Below are positions 27,879-35,177 of a DNA stretch of 64,000 nucleotides, one piece after another (within the stretch, counting starts at the first letter, position 1; each line of letters opens with the position of its first letter). Made by a program: the position numbers and the translations under genes. Below the pieces are notes generated by a model. That model saw only the letters and a program-made list of their open reading frames with translations, was not told where the DNA came from and searched no databases. Origin of the DNA: Phaeobacter sp. A36a-5a (GTDB lineage Bacteria > Pseudomonadota > Alphaproteobacteria > Rhodobacterales > Rhodobacteraceae); contig NZ_JBBLYU010000001.1 of assembly GCF_037911135.1 (NCBI RefSeq), positions 1,798,001 through 1,862,000 of the forward strand, read 5' to 3'.

Positions 27879-28840
27879 CGGCCCGTAATTCTCCAGCTCA
27901 GAAGACAGATAATGCTCATGGCGACATGCGCGCCTGCGATGGCGGTGGCGCCGGTGGTGTCAAAGGGGGGCGACACTTCAACCACATCGCCGCCCAGGAT
28001 GTTGATACCGCGCAGGTTTTTCAGGATGGCGTCGGCCTGCGCCGAGGTCAGACCGCCCCAGACCGGCGTGCCGGTGCCCGGCGCATAGGCCGGATCCAGA
28101 CAGTCGATATCGAAGGTCAGGTAAACCGGCCGGTCACCCAGCACGTCGCGAATACGGCGCGCGGTTTCGTCCGGGCCAATCTCATGCACGGTGGGCGCGT
28201 CGATGGTGGGCACGCCGAGATTGTCCTCATTGGTGGTCCGAATGCCCACCTGAACCGAGGTCTTGGGGTCAATGATGCCGGATTTCACCGCCTTGTAGAA
28301 CATCGTGCCATGATCGACGCGGCTGAAATCATCATCCTGCCAGGTGTCGCTATGGGCATCGAAATGCAGCAGCGAAATCGGGCCGTATTTCTCGGCATAG
28401 GCCTTGAGGATGGGGAAGGACACATAGTGGTCGCCACCGATGGCCACCGAAGCCGTATCGGTCGCCAGAATGCCGCGGATGTGCTCGGTGAGCGTGTCGG
28501 GGAAGGCCGCGACATTGGCGTAGTCAAAGGCCAGATCGCCGTAGTCGACAATCGCCAGCTCGCTTGCCGGGCAAATGTCCCAGCCATAGGGGGCGTCGGG
28601 GCTTTGCAGGGCCGAGGCTTCACGCACCGCGCGGGGGCCAAGCCTGGTGCCGGGGCGGTTCGTCACCGCCTGATCAAAGGGAATGCCTGTGACGGCAATA
28701 TCCGCATGGGTCAGGTCCTTGGTGTAGCGGCGCCGCAGAAAGGACGTCGCCCCGCCAAAGGTGTTTTCAAAGCTCAACCCCTTCAGGTCGTCGCGGGTGA
28801 AGGCCTGATCGACCTGTTTCTTTGCGTCTTCTAGCGCCAT
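27875..28840 (-). CDS. speB: Agmatinase-like ureohydrolase
   Basis: 321 residues from the ATG at 28840, which has GGGAG upstream. Metal-site motifs are IGGDHYVSFP (Tyr where Ser is usual), LHFDAHSDTW and TFDIDCLDPAYAPGTGTPVWGG. The segment VDHGTMFYKAVKSGII is very close to the EFDHGTMFYTAPKEGLI-type segment of E. coli SpeB, which supports agmatinase (agmatine to putrescine plus urea). It overlaps the second ureohydrolase by 4 bp and follows an M20 amidohydrolase. Confidence 0.85.
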   Translation of the reverse strand: MALEDAKKQVDQAFTRDDLKGLSFENTFGGATSFLRRRYTKDLTHADIAVTGIPFDQAVTNRPGTRLGPRAVREASALQSPDAPYGWDICPASELAIVDYGDLAFDYANVAAFPDTLTEHIRGILATDTASVAIGGDHYVSFPILKAYAEKYGPISLLHFDAHSDTWQDDDFSRVDHGTMFYKAVKSGIIDPKTSVQVGIRTTNEDNLGVPTIDAPTVHEIGPDETARRIRDVLGDRPVYLTFDIDCLDPAYAPGTGTPVWGGLTSAQADAILKNLRGINILGGDVVEVSPPFDTTGATAIAGAHVAMSIICLLSWRITGR

Positions 28841-28928
28841 GCAGACTGCTCCCTCTTCTCGGGTTATGGCCATCTCCTAGCGAATGCGCGTGGCCTTGTC
28901 ATCTGAAAGCCCCCGCGCTGTCGCCAGA

Positions 28929-30104
28929 TCAGCTTGCGGGCTGTGCTTTCTCGACCAGACGGGCAAAAAACGAGGCTCCGACCGGTGCGATATCGTCATT
29001 GAAATCGTACTTTGGATGGTGCAGCCCGGCACTATTGCCCTGGCCCAGAAACAGATAGGCGCCGGGACGGGCCTGTAGCATATAAGAGAAATCTTCCGCC
29101 CCCATCTCGCGGCCGGCCTCGGCCTCGACATGCTCCGCGCCTGCGATCTCGGCCGCGACGGAGACCGCAAAATCGGTCTTGGCCGCGTCATTGATGGTCG
29201 CGGGATAACCGATCTCATAGTCCAGTTCCGCCTCGACCCCGTAGCTGGCCGCCTGCCCGGCCACGATTTCACCCATGCGGCGTATCACCATTTCCTGCAC
29301 CCTGGGATCAAAGGTGCGCACGGTGCCGTTGATATAGGCCGTATCGGGGACCACATTGTCCACCGTGCCGGTGTGGATCTGCGTCACCGACACCACCAGA
29401 TCATCCAGCGCGTAATGGTTGCGCGAGACGATGGTCTGGATCGCCTGGGCGATGCCGCAGGCCGCCATCACCGGGTCGCGGGTTTCATGGGGCATCGCGC
29501 CATGGCCGCCAACGCCCTGAATATGGATATGGAAACTATCCACCGCCGCCATCAGCGGACCCGGAGTTGTCATGAAATGCCCCTCCGGCAGACCCGGCGC
29601 ATTGTGCAGCGCGTAGACCTCACCGATGTTGAACCGTTCCATGATCCCCTCTTCGACCATGATGCGCGCACCGCCGATGGCCTCCTCGGCGGGCTGGAAG
29701 ATCAGCGCCACCCGGCCCTTGAAGTTGCGTGTTTCCGCCAGATATTTCGCCGCACCCAGCAGCATTGTCGTATGCCCATCGTGGCCGCAGGCGTGCATAT
29801 TGCCGGCATGGGTCGAAGCATAGGCCGCACTGGTCTCCTCCGGGATTGGCAAGGCGTCCATGTCGGCGCGCAGACCGATACAGGGGGCATCCGCCGCGCT
29901 GCTCTCCTGACCGTTGATGATGGCCACGATGCCGGTCTTTGCGATCCCTTCATGCAGCTCGTCAACGCCGAAGTCCCGCAGCCGTTCCGCCACGAAGGCC
30001 GCTGTTTTCGGCAGATCCAGCGCCAGCTCGGGGATCTGGTGCAGATGCTGCCGCCAGGCTGTCATGTCCTCGGCATAATCGGCAATTCGGTTCACAACCG
30101 GCAT
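28929..30104 (-). CDS. M20 family amidohydrolase (hippurate hydrolase-like)
   Basis: 391 residues. Metal-dependent amidohydrolase motifs are GLRADMDALPI, MHACGHDGHTTMLLG and IFQPAEEAIGGARIM, with the dimerisation domain around 185-300 and a final His in LHHPKYDFNDD. The family removes acyl groups from amino acids and related amides. It starts at 30104, with AAGGAG upstream. It is the first gene of a four-gene minus-strand run with the two ureohydrolases and a DUF1499 gene, which suggests catabolism of acylated or guanidino amino compounds. Confidence 0.9.
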   Translation of the reverse strand: MPVVNRIADYAEDMTAWRQHLHQIPELALDLPKTAAFVAERLRDFGVDELHEGIAKTGIVAIINGQESSAADAPCIGLRADMDALPIPEETSAAYASTHAGNMHACGHDGHTTMLLGAAKYLAETRNFKGRVALIFQPAEEAIGGARIMVEEGIMERFNIGEVYALHNAPGLPEGHFMTTPGPLMAAVDSFHIHIQGVGGHGAMPHETRDPVMAACGIAQAIQTIVSRNHYALDDLVVSVTQIHTGTVDNVVPDTAYINGTVRTFDPRVQEMVIRRMGEIVAGQAASYGVEAELDYEIGYPATINDAAKTDFAVSVAAEIAGAEHVEAEAGREMGAEDFSYMLQARPGAYLFLGQGNSAGLHHPKYDFNDDIAPVGASFFARLVEKAQPAS

Positions 30105-30168
30105 GGGGGTGGACTCCTTGGTCAGACTCGGGATTGATGCATCTGACACAGGAACAAGAGCCGCCGCA

Positions 30169-31005
30169 ATGCCCGATACCAACCTGATCCACGATGAAAC
30201 CGCCGGTATCGACCGGCTCCTGCAGATCATGGCGTGCTTGCGCGACCCACAGCATGGCTGCCCCTGGGATATTGAACAGGACTTTGCCAGCATCGCGCCC
30301 TATACCATTGAAGAAGCTTACGAAGTTGCCGATGCAATTGAGCGCGAGGCCTGGGATGAGCTGAAGGGCGAGCTGGGGGATCTGTTGTTCCAGTCGGTGT
30401 TTCATGCGCAGATGGCGGCAGAGGCCGGGCATTTCACCTTTCAGGATGTGGTCACCACCATGTCCAACAAGATGGTCGCGCGCCATCCGCATGTCTTTGG
30501 TGACGAGAGCCGCGAGAAATCCGCCGACCAGCAGACCGCTGACTGGGAGGCGATCAAGGCCGCGGAGCGCGCAGGCAAGGCGCAACAGGGGACGCTGGAC
30601 GGTGTGGCGGTCGGCCTGCCCGCCCTGCTGCGCGCCTACAAGCTGCAAAAACGCGCCGCACGTGTCGGCTTTGACTGGCCGTCGGCGGACAATGTGATCG
30701 CCAAGATCGTTGAAGAGGCCGCCGAGCTGGTAGAAGCCCGCGATAGCCTGAGCCAGGCCGAGGTGGAGGAGGAATTTGGCGATCTGATGTTTGTGATGGC
30801 CAATCTGGGCCGCCATCTGGGGGTGGAGCCGGAAGCCGCACTGCGGGCCGCCAATGCCAAGTTCACCCGCCGCTTTGAAGGGGTCGAGGCCAAGCTCTCC
30901 GACCGCGGCAAACGTCCCGAAGACAGTGACCTGGCGGAAATGGACGCGCTCTGGGACGAGGTAAAGGCAGAGGCGCGCGCGGCCACGCCATCCTGCGATG
31001 ACTGA
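30169..31005 (+). CDS. mazG: Nucleoside triphosphate pyrophosphohydrolase MazG
   Basis: 278 residues with the tandem MazG arrangement. The first domain has CPWDIEQDFASIAPYTIEEAYEV and ELGDLLFQSVFHAQ; the second has KIVEEAAELVEA and EEEFGDLMFVMANLGRH. Both carry EExxE and ExxD metal motifs. MazG hydrolyses NTPs to NMPs and helps clean damaged nucleotides. I start at 30169, where similarity begins. It is divergent from the M20 gene. Confidence 0.95.
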   Translation: MPDTNLIHDETAGIDRLLQIMACLRDPQHGCPWDIEQDFASIAPYTIEEAYEVADAIEREAWDELKGELGDLLFQSVFHAQMAAEAGHFTFQDVVTTMSNKMVARHPHVFGDESREKSADQQTADWEAIKAAERAGKAQQGTLDGVAVGLPALLRAYKLQKRAARVGFDWPSADNVIAKIVEEAAELVEARDSLSQAEVEEEFGDLMFVMANLGRHLGVEPEAALRAANAKFTRRFEGVEAKLSDRGKRPEDSDLAEMDALWDEVKAEARAATPSCDD

Positions 31006-31078
31006 CGCGCTGCCCACCGCGCGGTCTGTCGGGCCACGCGCCTTGTCCGCTCTCACCGCCAGCCCCATATCCTAAAGC

Positions 31079-31771
31079 ATGTTGCGTCTAACCCCCATCC
31101 TTCTCGCCGTGATCTACGGGTTGGTCATGTACCGCCTGTCGGTCTGGCGCACCCATCGCGCCCTTGATCAGCAATCGACCGAGCTGGCCGATGCCCGCCT
31201 GCGCCAGCTGACGGATCGAATGGCAGCGGCGCTCGGCATCAGCCATATCCCGGTCTATATCTACGAGGTCGATCCGGTAAACGGGCTGGCGGCGCCGGAT
31301 GGCCGGATCTTCATCACCCGTGGGTTCTATCGCAAATACCGCAATGGCGAGGTCAGCGATGTTGAACTGGCGTCGGTGATTGCACATGAGCTGGGCCATG
31401 TGGCGCTGGGGCACGCACGAAAACGCATGATTGATTTTTCCGGGCAGAACGCGCTGCGCACGGCGCTGATGCTTATCATCGGCCGTTTCGTGCCTTTTGT
31501 CGGGCCCTGGATTGCCAATGTGCTGACCTCACTGCTGGCGGCACGGCTGTCGCGCAGCGATGAATATGAGGCCGATGAATATGCCGCAGCACTGCTGACC
31601 AAGGCAGGGATCGGCATCGCTCCGCAGAAAAGCCTGTTTCGCAAGCTGGAAGAGCTGACACAGGCCCGCAGCGGCATGGCGCCCGCCTGGCTGATGAGCC
31701 ACCCCAAGACCGAGGAGCGTATTGCCGCGCTGGACCGGCTCGAACAGCGCTGGAGTAAGGGAAAGAGCTGA
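31079..31771 (+). CDS. M48-family metallopeptidase
   Basis: 230 residues. The zinc motif is VIAHELGHVALGH, with the third ligand in DEYEADEYAA. An N-terminal hydrophobic helix (about 3-18) anchors it, and another hydrophobic stretch lies at about 120-150. It lacks a TPR region and is distinct from the BepA-like M48 protein at 61581. Substrate unknown. It follows mazG after 73 bp on the same strand. Confidence 0.85.
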   Translation: MLRLTPILLAVIYGLVMYRLSVWRTHRALDQQSTELADARLRQLTDRMAAALGISHIPVYIYEVDPVNGLAAPDGRIFITRGFYRKYRNGEVSDVELASVIAHELGHVALGHARKRMIDFSGQNALRTALMLIIGRFVPFVGPWIANVLTSLLAARLSRSDEYEADEYAAALLTKAGIGIAPQKSLFRKLEELTQARSGMAPAWLMSHPKTEERIAALDRLEQRWSKGKS

Positions 31772-31968
31772 AGATCAGGCCGCAAACCATTGGTTCACTG
31801 AAATTTACACAAGATCAAGCGCAACCGGGCGCGTCATCCCCCTTGGCCCGTGCGGCCGCCATCCCCATCTGTGGGCAACCAATCCCCCGTTGCAGGCGTT
31901 TCAGTCAGATATGTCCCTGCGGACACAAGACCTAACGACCCGCCTGGGCGGGCTCCCGGAGACCTACC

Positions 31969-32964
31969 ATGCGCTATTCCGTTCTTGACCTTGCCCCCGT
32001 ACCCGAAGGCCATGACATCGCTCAATCGCTGCGCAACAGCACTGATCTGGCACAGCGGGCCGAGGCCTGGGGATATCACCGCTACTGGCTGGCGGAGCAT
32101 CACAATATGCCGGGGATCGCCAGTGCCGCCACCGCTGTTCTGATCGGCCATATCGCCGGACAGACCAAAACGATCCGGGTCGGTGCCGGGGGAATCATGC
32201 TGCCCAACCACGCCCCCTATATGGTGGCCGAAGCCTTTGGCACGCTGGCCAGCCTATATGGCAACCGCATTGATCTTGGGCTGGGACGCGCGCCCGGCAC
32301 GGATCTGCAGACGGCCCGCGCCCTGCGTCGGGGCTTGCAAACCGGTGAGCGCAATCCCGATACCTTCCCGCATGATGTGATCGAGCTGATCAACTACCTT
32401 GGCCCCGAAACACCCGAAGCGCGGGTGCGGGCCTTTCCGGGACAGGGCACCAGGGTGCCGCTGTGGATCCTCGGCTCCAGCCTTTATGGGGCGCAGCTTG
32501 CGGCACAGCTGGGGCTGCCCTATGCCTTTGCTTCGCACTTTGCCCCCGCCGCGCTGGAGCAGGCGCTGGCCGCCTATCGCAGCGGCTTTCAGCCATCTGA
32601 GCATCTCGACGCCCCCCGCGCCATGATCGCGGTCAACGTCTTTGCCGCCGATACCGACCGCGAAGGGCAGCGGCTGAGAACCACCATGCAGCAGGCCTTT
32701 GCACGGCTGCACGAAGGCAAACCCGGCAAGCTGCCGGCTCCGGTGGAGGATATCACCCAGCATATCGCCCCGCCGGTGCTGCACGGGGTGAATGAGGCGC
32801 TGCGGATTTCCGCGACCGGCAGCAAGGCCACGGTGGCCGCCGAACTGTCTGGTATTCTTGAGCGGTATCAACCGGATGAGATCATTCTGACCGGGCAGAT
32901 CCATGACCACGATGCACGGCTGCGATCCTTTGAGATCGCCGCTGAGGTGCTGGGCGACATCTGA
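31969..32964 (+). CDS. LLM-class flavin-dependent oxidoreductase
   Basis: 331 residues of the bacterial luciferase-like fold, MsnO8-type subgroup. The start [12 protein letters not shown], the motif [25 protein letters not shown] and [14 protein letters not shown] are diagnostic. It is expected to use reduced FMN; its substrate cannot be told. It converges on the PIN gene with only 30 bp between. The 197 bp upstream of it hold no other gene that I can see. Confidence 0.92.
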   Translation: MRYSVLDLAPVPEGHDIAQSLRNSTDLAQRAEAWGYHRYWLAEHHNMPGIASAATAVLIGHIAGQTKTIRVGAGGIMLPNHAPYMVAEAFGTLASLYGNRIDLGLGRAPGTDLQTARALRRGLQTGERNPDTFPHDVIELINYLGPETPEARVRAFPGQGTRVPLWILGSSLYGAQLAAQLGLPYAFASHFAPAALEQALAAYRSGFQPSEHLDAPRAMIAVNVFAADTDREGQRLRTTMQQAFARLHEGKPGKLPAPVEDITQHIAPPVLHGVNEALRISATGSKATVAAELSGILERYQPDEIILTGQIHDHDARLRSFEIAAEVLGDI

Positions 32965-32994
32965 GCCGCGCCAAGGTCTCATCGGCTGAGCACG

Positions 32995-33537
32995 CTAGGT
33001 CGACAGCGCCTTCGCCACCCTTGGCAGCCGCGCCTTCTTCAGCAGCGGGCGCGGCTCCCAGCCGCCGCCTGACAGCCGGTTTGCCTCGGCGAGCACAGCC
33101 GCTGCCACGCCCGAAATCCCGTCCGGATCCTGTCGCCACAGATCATAAAGCAGCTGGTCCGGGCCGATCCGTTCCAGCCCCTCCTCGGCAAGCGTGTGGC
33201 GCGGGAAGTCCTTGTTGTTGACGGTCACGATCCCGTCGGCATGGCCGGCGATGGCGGCGGCCAGCACATGGATATCGGCCACGTCCGGCAGCCAAAGTCG
33301 TGCTTCAACCGCCGCTGTCGGGGTGACGGCAGCCTTTGGCCAGGCCGCAGAGATCAGCGCGATCTCTGCCCGCGCCTGCGGCTCCCCCGCAGGACCGATC
33401 TTGCGCGCCGCCCGCGCCCATTCCTCAAGGATGCGCTGTGACCACAGCGGGGTGAAATGGCCAATCCGGGCCGCCCCCAGCAGCATCTCACGCATCACGG
33501 TCGGATAGAGGACACAGGCGTCCAGCAGCAGTTTCAT
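32995..33537 (-). CDS. PIN-domain protein without an adjacent antitoxin
   Basis: 180 residues. It starts LLLDACVLYPTVMREMLL and keeps the acidic PIN residues: Asp in LLLDACVL, Glu in ILEEWARAA, Asp in LPDVADIHVLAAA and Asp in VTVNNKDFPRH. It looks like the Rhodobacterales PIN family named after RSP_2648 (from memory). It lies 22 bp downstream of an RlmI-like methyltransferase. No small antitoxin-like gene is next to it, so it may be a housekeeping RNase or an orphan toxin. Confidence 0.8.
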   Translation of the reverse strand: MKLLLDACVLYPTVMREMLLGAARIGHFTPLWSQRILEEWARAARKIGPAGEPQARAEIALISAAWPKAAVTPTAAVEARLWLPDVADIHVLAAAIAGHADGIVTVNNKDFPRHTLAEEGLERIGPDQLLYDLWRQDPDGISGVAAAVLAEANRLSGGGWEPRPLLKKARLPRVAKALST

Positions 33538-33558
33538 GGCCTGATCAACCGCAACAGA

Positions 33559-34773
33559 TCAGTCGAGCCGGAAGAACACGGCCTTCAGATAGCCGCTTTC
33601 GGCCAGCTGAGGCAGCTGTGGATGATCCGCCCCGGCATACCCGGTGTGCAGCAGCTGGCTGCGCCGCCCGCCGCGCCCGATGCCACGCGCCGAGGCATTG
33701 CGGAACCGGCTGAGGTCAGCCGCATGCGAGCAGGAGCACAGCCCCAGATAACCACCCGGCGCCACCAGAGGGGCGGCCAGTTTGGCAATCCGCTCATAGG
33801 CCCTCAACCCCGCCTCAAGCGCCTGTTTCGACGGTGCGAAGGCTGGCGGATCGCAGATCACCACATCAAACTGCGCCCCTTCTTCGGCGAGCTGGGCCAG
33901 CACCTCAAAGGCATCGCCCTGCCGTGCGTTGAACCGATCGCCAAAACCGCTGGCACCTGCGCCGTCCCGCGCCAGATCCAGCGCCGGAGCGGATCCGTCT
34001 ACACAGGTTGCCGTCGCCGCGCCAGCCGCCAGCATCGCCAGACCAAAACCGCCGACATGGGAAAACACGTCAAGCACATTTGCGCCCGGCCTGACCAGCT
34101 TGGCGGCAAAGGCGTGATTGTCGCGCTGGTCGTAGAACAGGCCGGTTTTCTGCCCGCCGGTCAGATCCGCCATATAGGTGGCGCCATTCATGGACACTTC
34201 TACCGGCGCCTCGGGGGCGGTGCCGCGCAGAGCAGTGCTGATATCGTCCAGCCCTTCCAGGCTGCGCGTACGGCCCGAGGCGTTTTTCAATACCGTTGTC
34301 ACCCCGGTCACCGCCACCAGCGCCTCGGTCAGCGGTTCGATATGGGCTTCGGCCCAAGCGGCATTGGGCTGCACCACGCAGGTATCGCCAAAGCGGTCGA
34401 TCACCACGCCGGGCAGACCATCGGATTCAGCATGGACCAGCCGGTAGAACGGCGCATCATACAGCTGTTCGCGCAGCTCCAGCGCGCGGCGCAGGCGGGC
34501 GCTGAACCACTCCACGCTCAGCTCGGCCGCAGGATCGCTGTCCAGCATCCGCGCGATGATCTTGCTTTCGGGGTTGACCGCAACCAGCCCCATCTGCGTC
34601 ATCGCGTCGTCTTCCAGCACCGCCAGGGTGCCGGGTGCCAGTTTCCGGGTGCGCCGGTCGGTGACCAGTTCATTGGCATAGACCCAGGGAAAGCCGTGGC
34701 GCAGGGCACGGGCATTGGCTTTGGGTTTCAGTTTTACGCGGGCGCGCTCGGGCGCGGAGGAAGATGCTGTCAT
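33559..34773 (-). CDS. RlmI-like class I SAM-dependent rRNA methyltransferase
   Basis: 404 residues. An N-terminal PUA-like domain (about 12-85, with HGFPWVYANEL) and a middle domain lead to a Rossmann methyltransferase: NVLDVFSHVGGFGLAML for SAM binding and VICDPPAFAPSK for catalysis. The motif ADLTGGQKTGLFYDQRDNH is typical of the RlmI/RlmK group, which makes 5-methylcytosine or 7-methylguanine in 23S rRNA. The specific target is not certain. It is upstream of the PIN gene in the same direction. Confidence 0.88.
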   Translation of the reverse strand: MTASSSAPERARVKLKPKANARALRHGFPWVYANELVTDRRTRKLAPGTLAVLEDDAMTQMGLVAVNPESKIIARMLDSDPAAELSVEWFSARLRRALELREQLYDAPFYRLVHAESDGLPGVVIDRFGDTCVVQPNAAWAEAHIEPLTEALVAVTGVTTVLKNASGRTRSLEGLDDISTALRGTAPEAPVEVSMNGATYMADLTGGQKTGLFYDQRDNHAFAAKLVRPGANVLDVFSHVGGFGLAMLAAGAATATCVDGSAPALDLARDGAGASGFGDRFNARQGDAFEVLAQLAEEGAQFDVVICDPPAFAPSKQALEAGLRAYERIAKLAAPLVAPGGYLGLCSCSHAADLSRFRNASARGIGRGGRRSQLLHTGYAGADHPQLPQLAESGYLKAVFFRLD

Positions 34774-34883
34774 GCGCCTCTCTTACTCCCAACGACGCGC
34801 GGTTGAAAGGGCATCCGCCACGCAGGGTCGATGCCTTGGTCGCGTCAGGCTCTGCGGCCCGATCCCGCGCGGCGCAAGTGAGT

Positions 34884-35177
34884 TCACCGCGGACGGGAAC
34901 GCCAGCCGCCGCGCCTGCGAGGCCTGTCGGCAGCCTCCTGCCCCTCGCGCAGAACAGCCGTCATCGGGTGATCGGGATGCACTGCCGCAAGCTGCTCCAC
35001 GAGCGCGATGGTTGCCACACGGCTGTCGACCCCATCAGGCAGGCTCAGCGCCCAATCCAGAAAGATGCTGCGGCATTCGCCCTCGCCAATCCCCTCGATA
35101 CGGTAGCTTTCCCGGATCAACCCCTTGGGATCCAGACGCGCCAGCTGCGCCGCATCAACCGTCGCCTCATTCGTCAT
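34884..35177 (-). CDS. Conserved small protein coupled to glnE, function unknown
   Basis: 97 residues. It is helical and acidic, with a basic tail (RPRRRGGWRSRPR). Residues 12-45 read like a conserved motif (LDPKGLIRESYRIEGIGEGE, then CRSIFLDWALSLP). The ATG at 35177 overlaps the glnE stop by 11 bp, so translation is probably coupled. I do not recognise the family with confidence. Confidence 0.7.
   Translation of the reverse strand: MTNEATVDAAQLARLDPKGLIRESYRIEGIGEGECRSIFLDWALSLPDGVDSRVATIALVEQLAAVHPDHPMTAVLREGQEAADRPRRRGGWRSRPR

Noticed and set aside
32995-33537. Toxin-antitoxin module
   Set aside because: The PIN protein has no adjacent small antitoxin gene; upstream is a full methyltransferase gene and downstream a convergent oxidoreductase gene.
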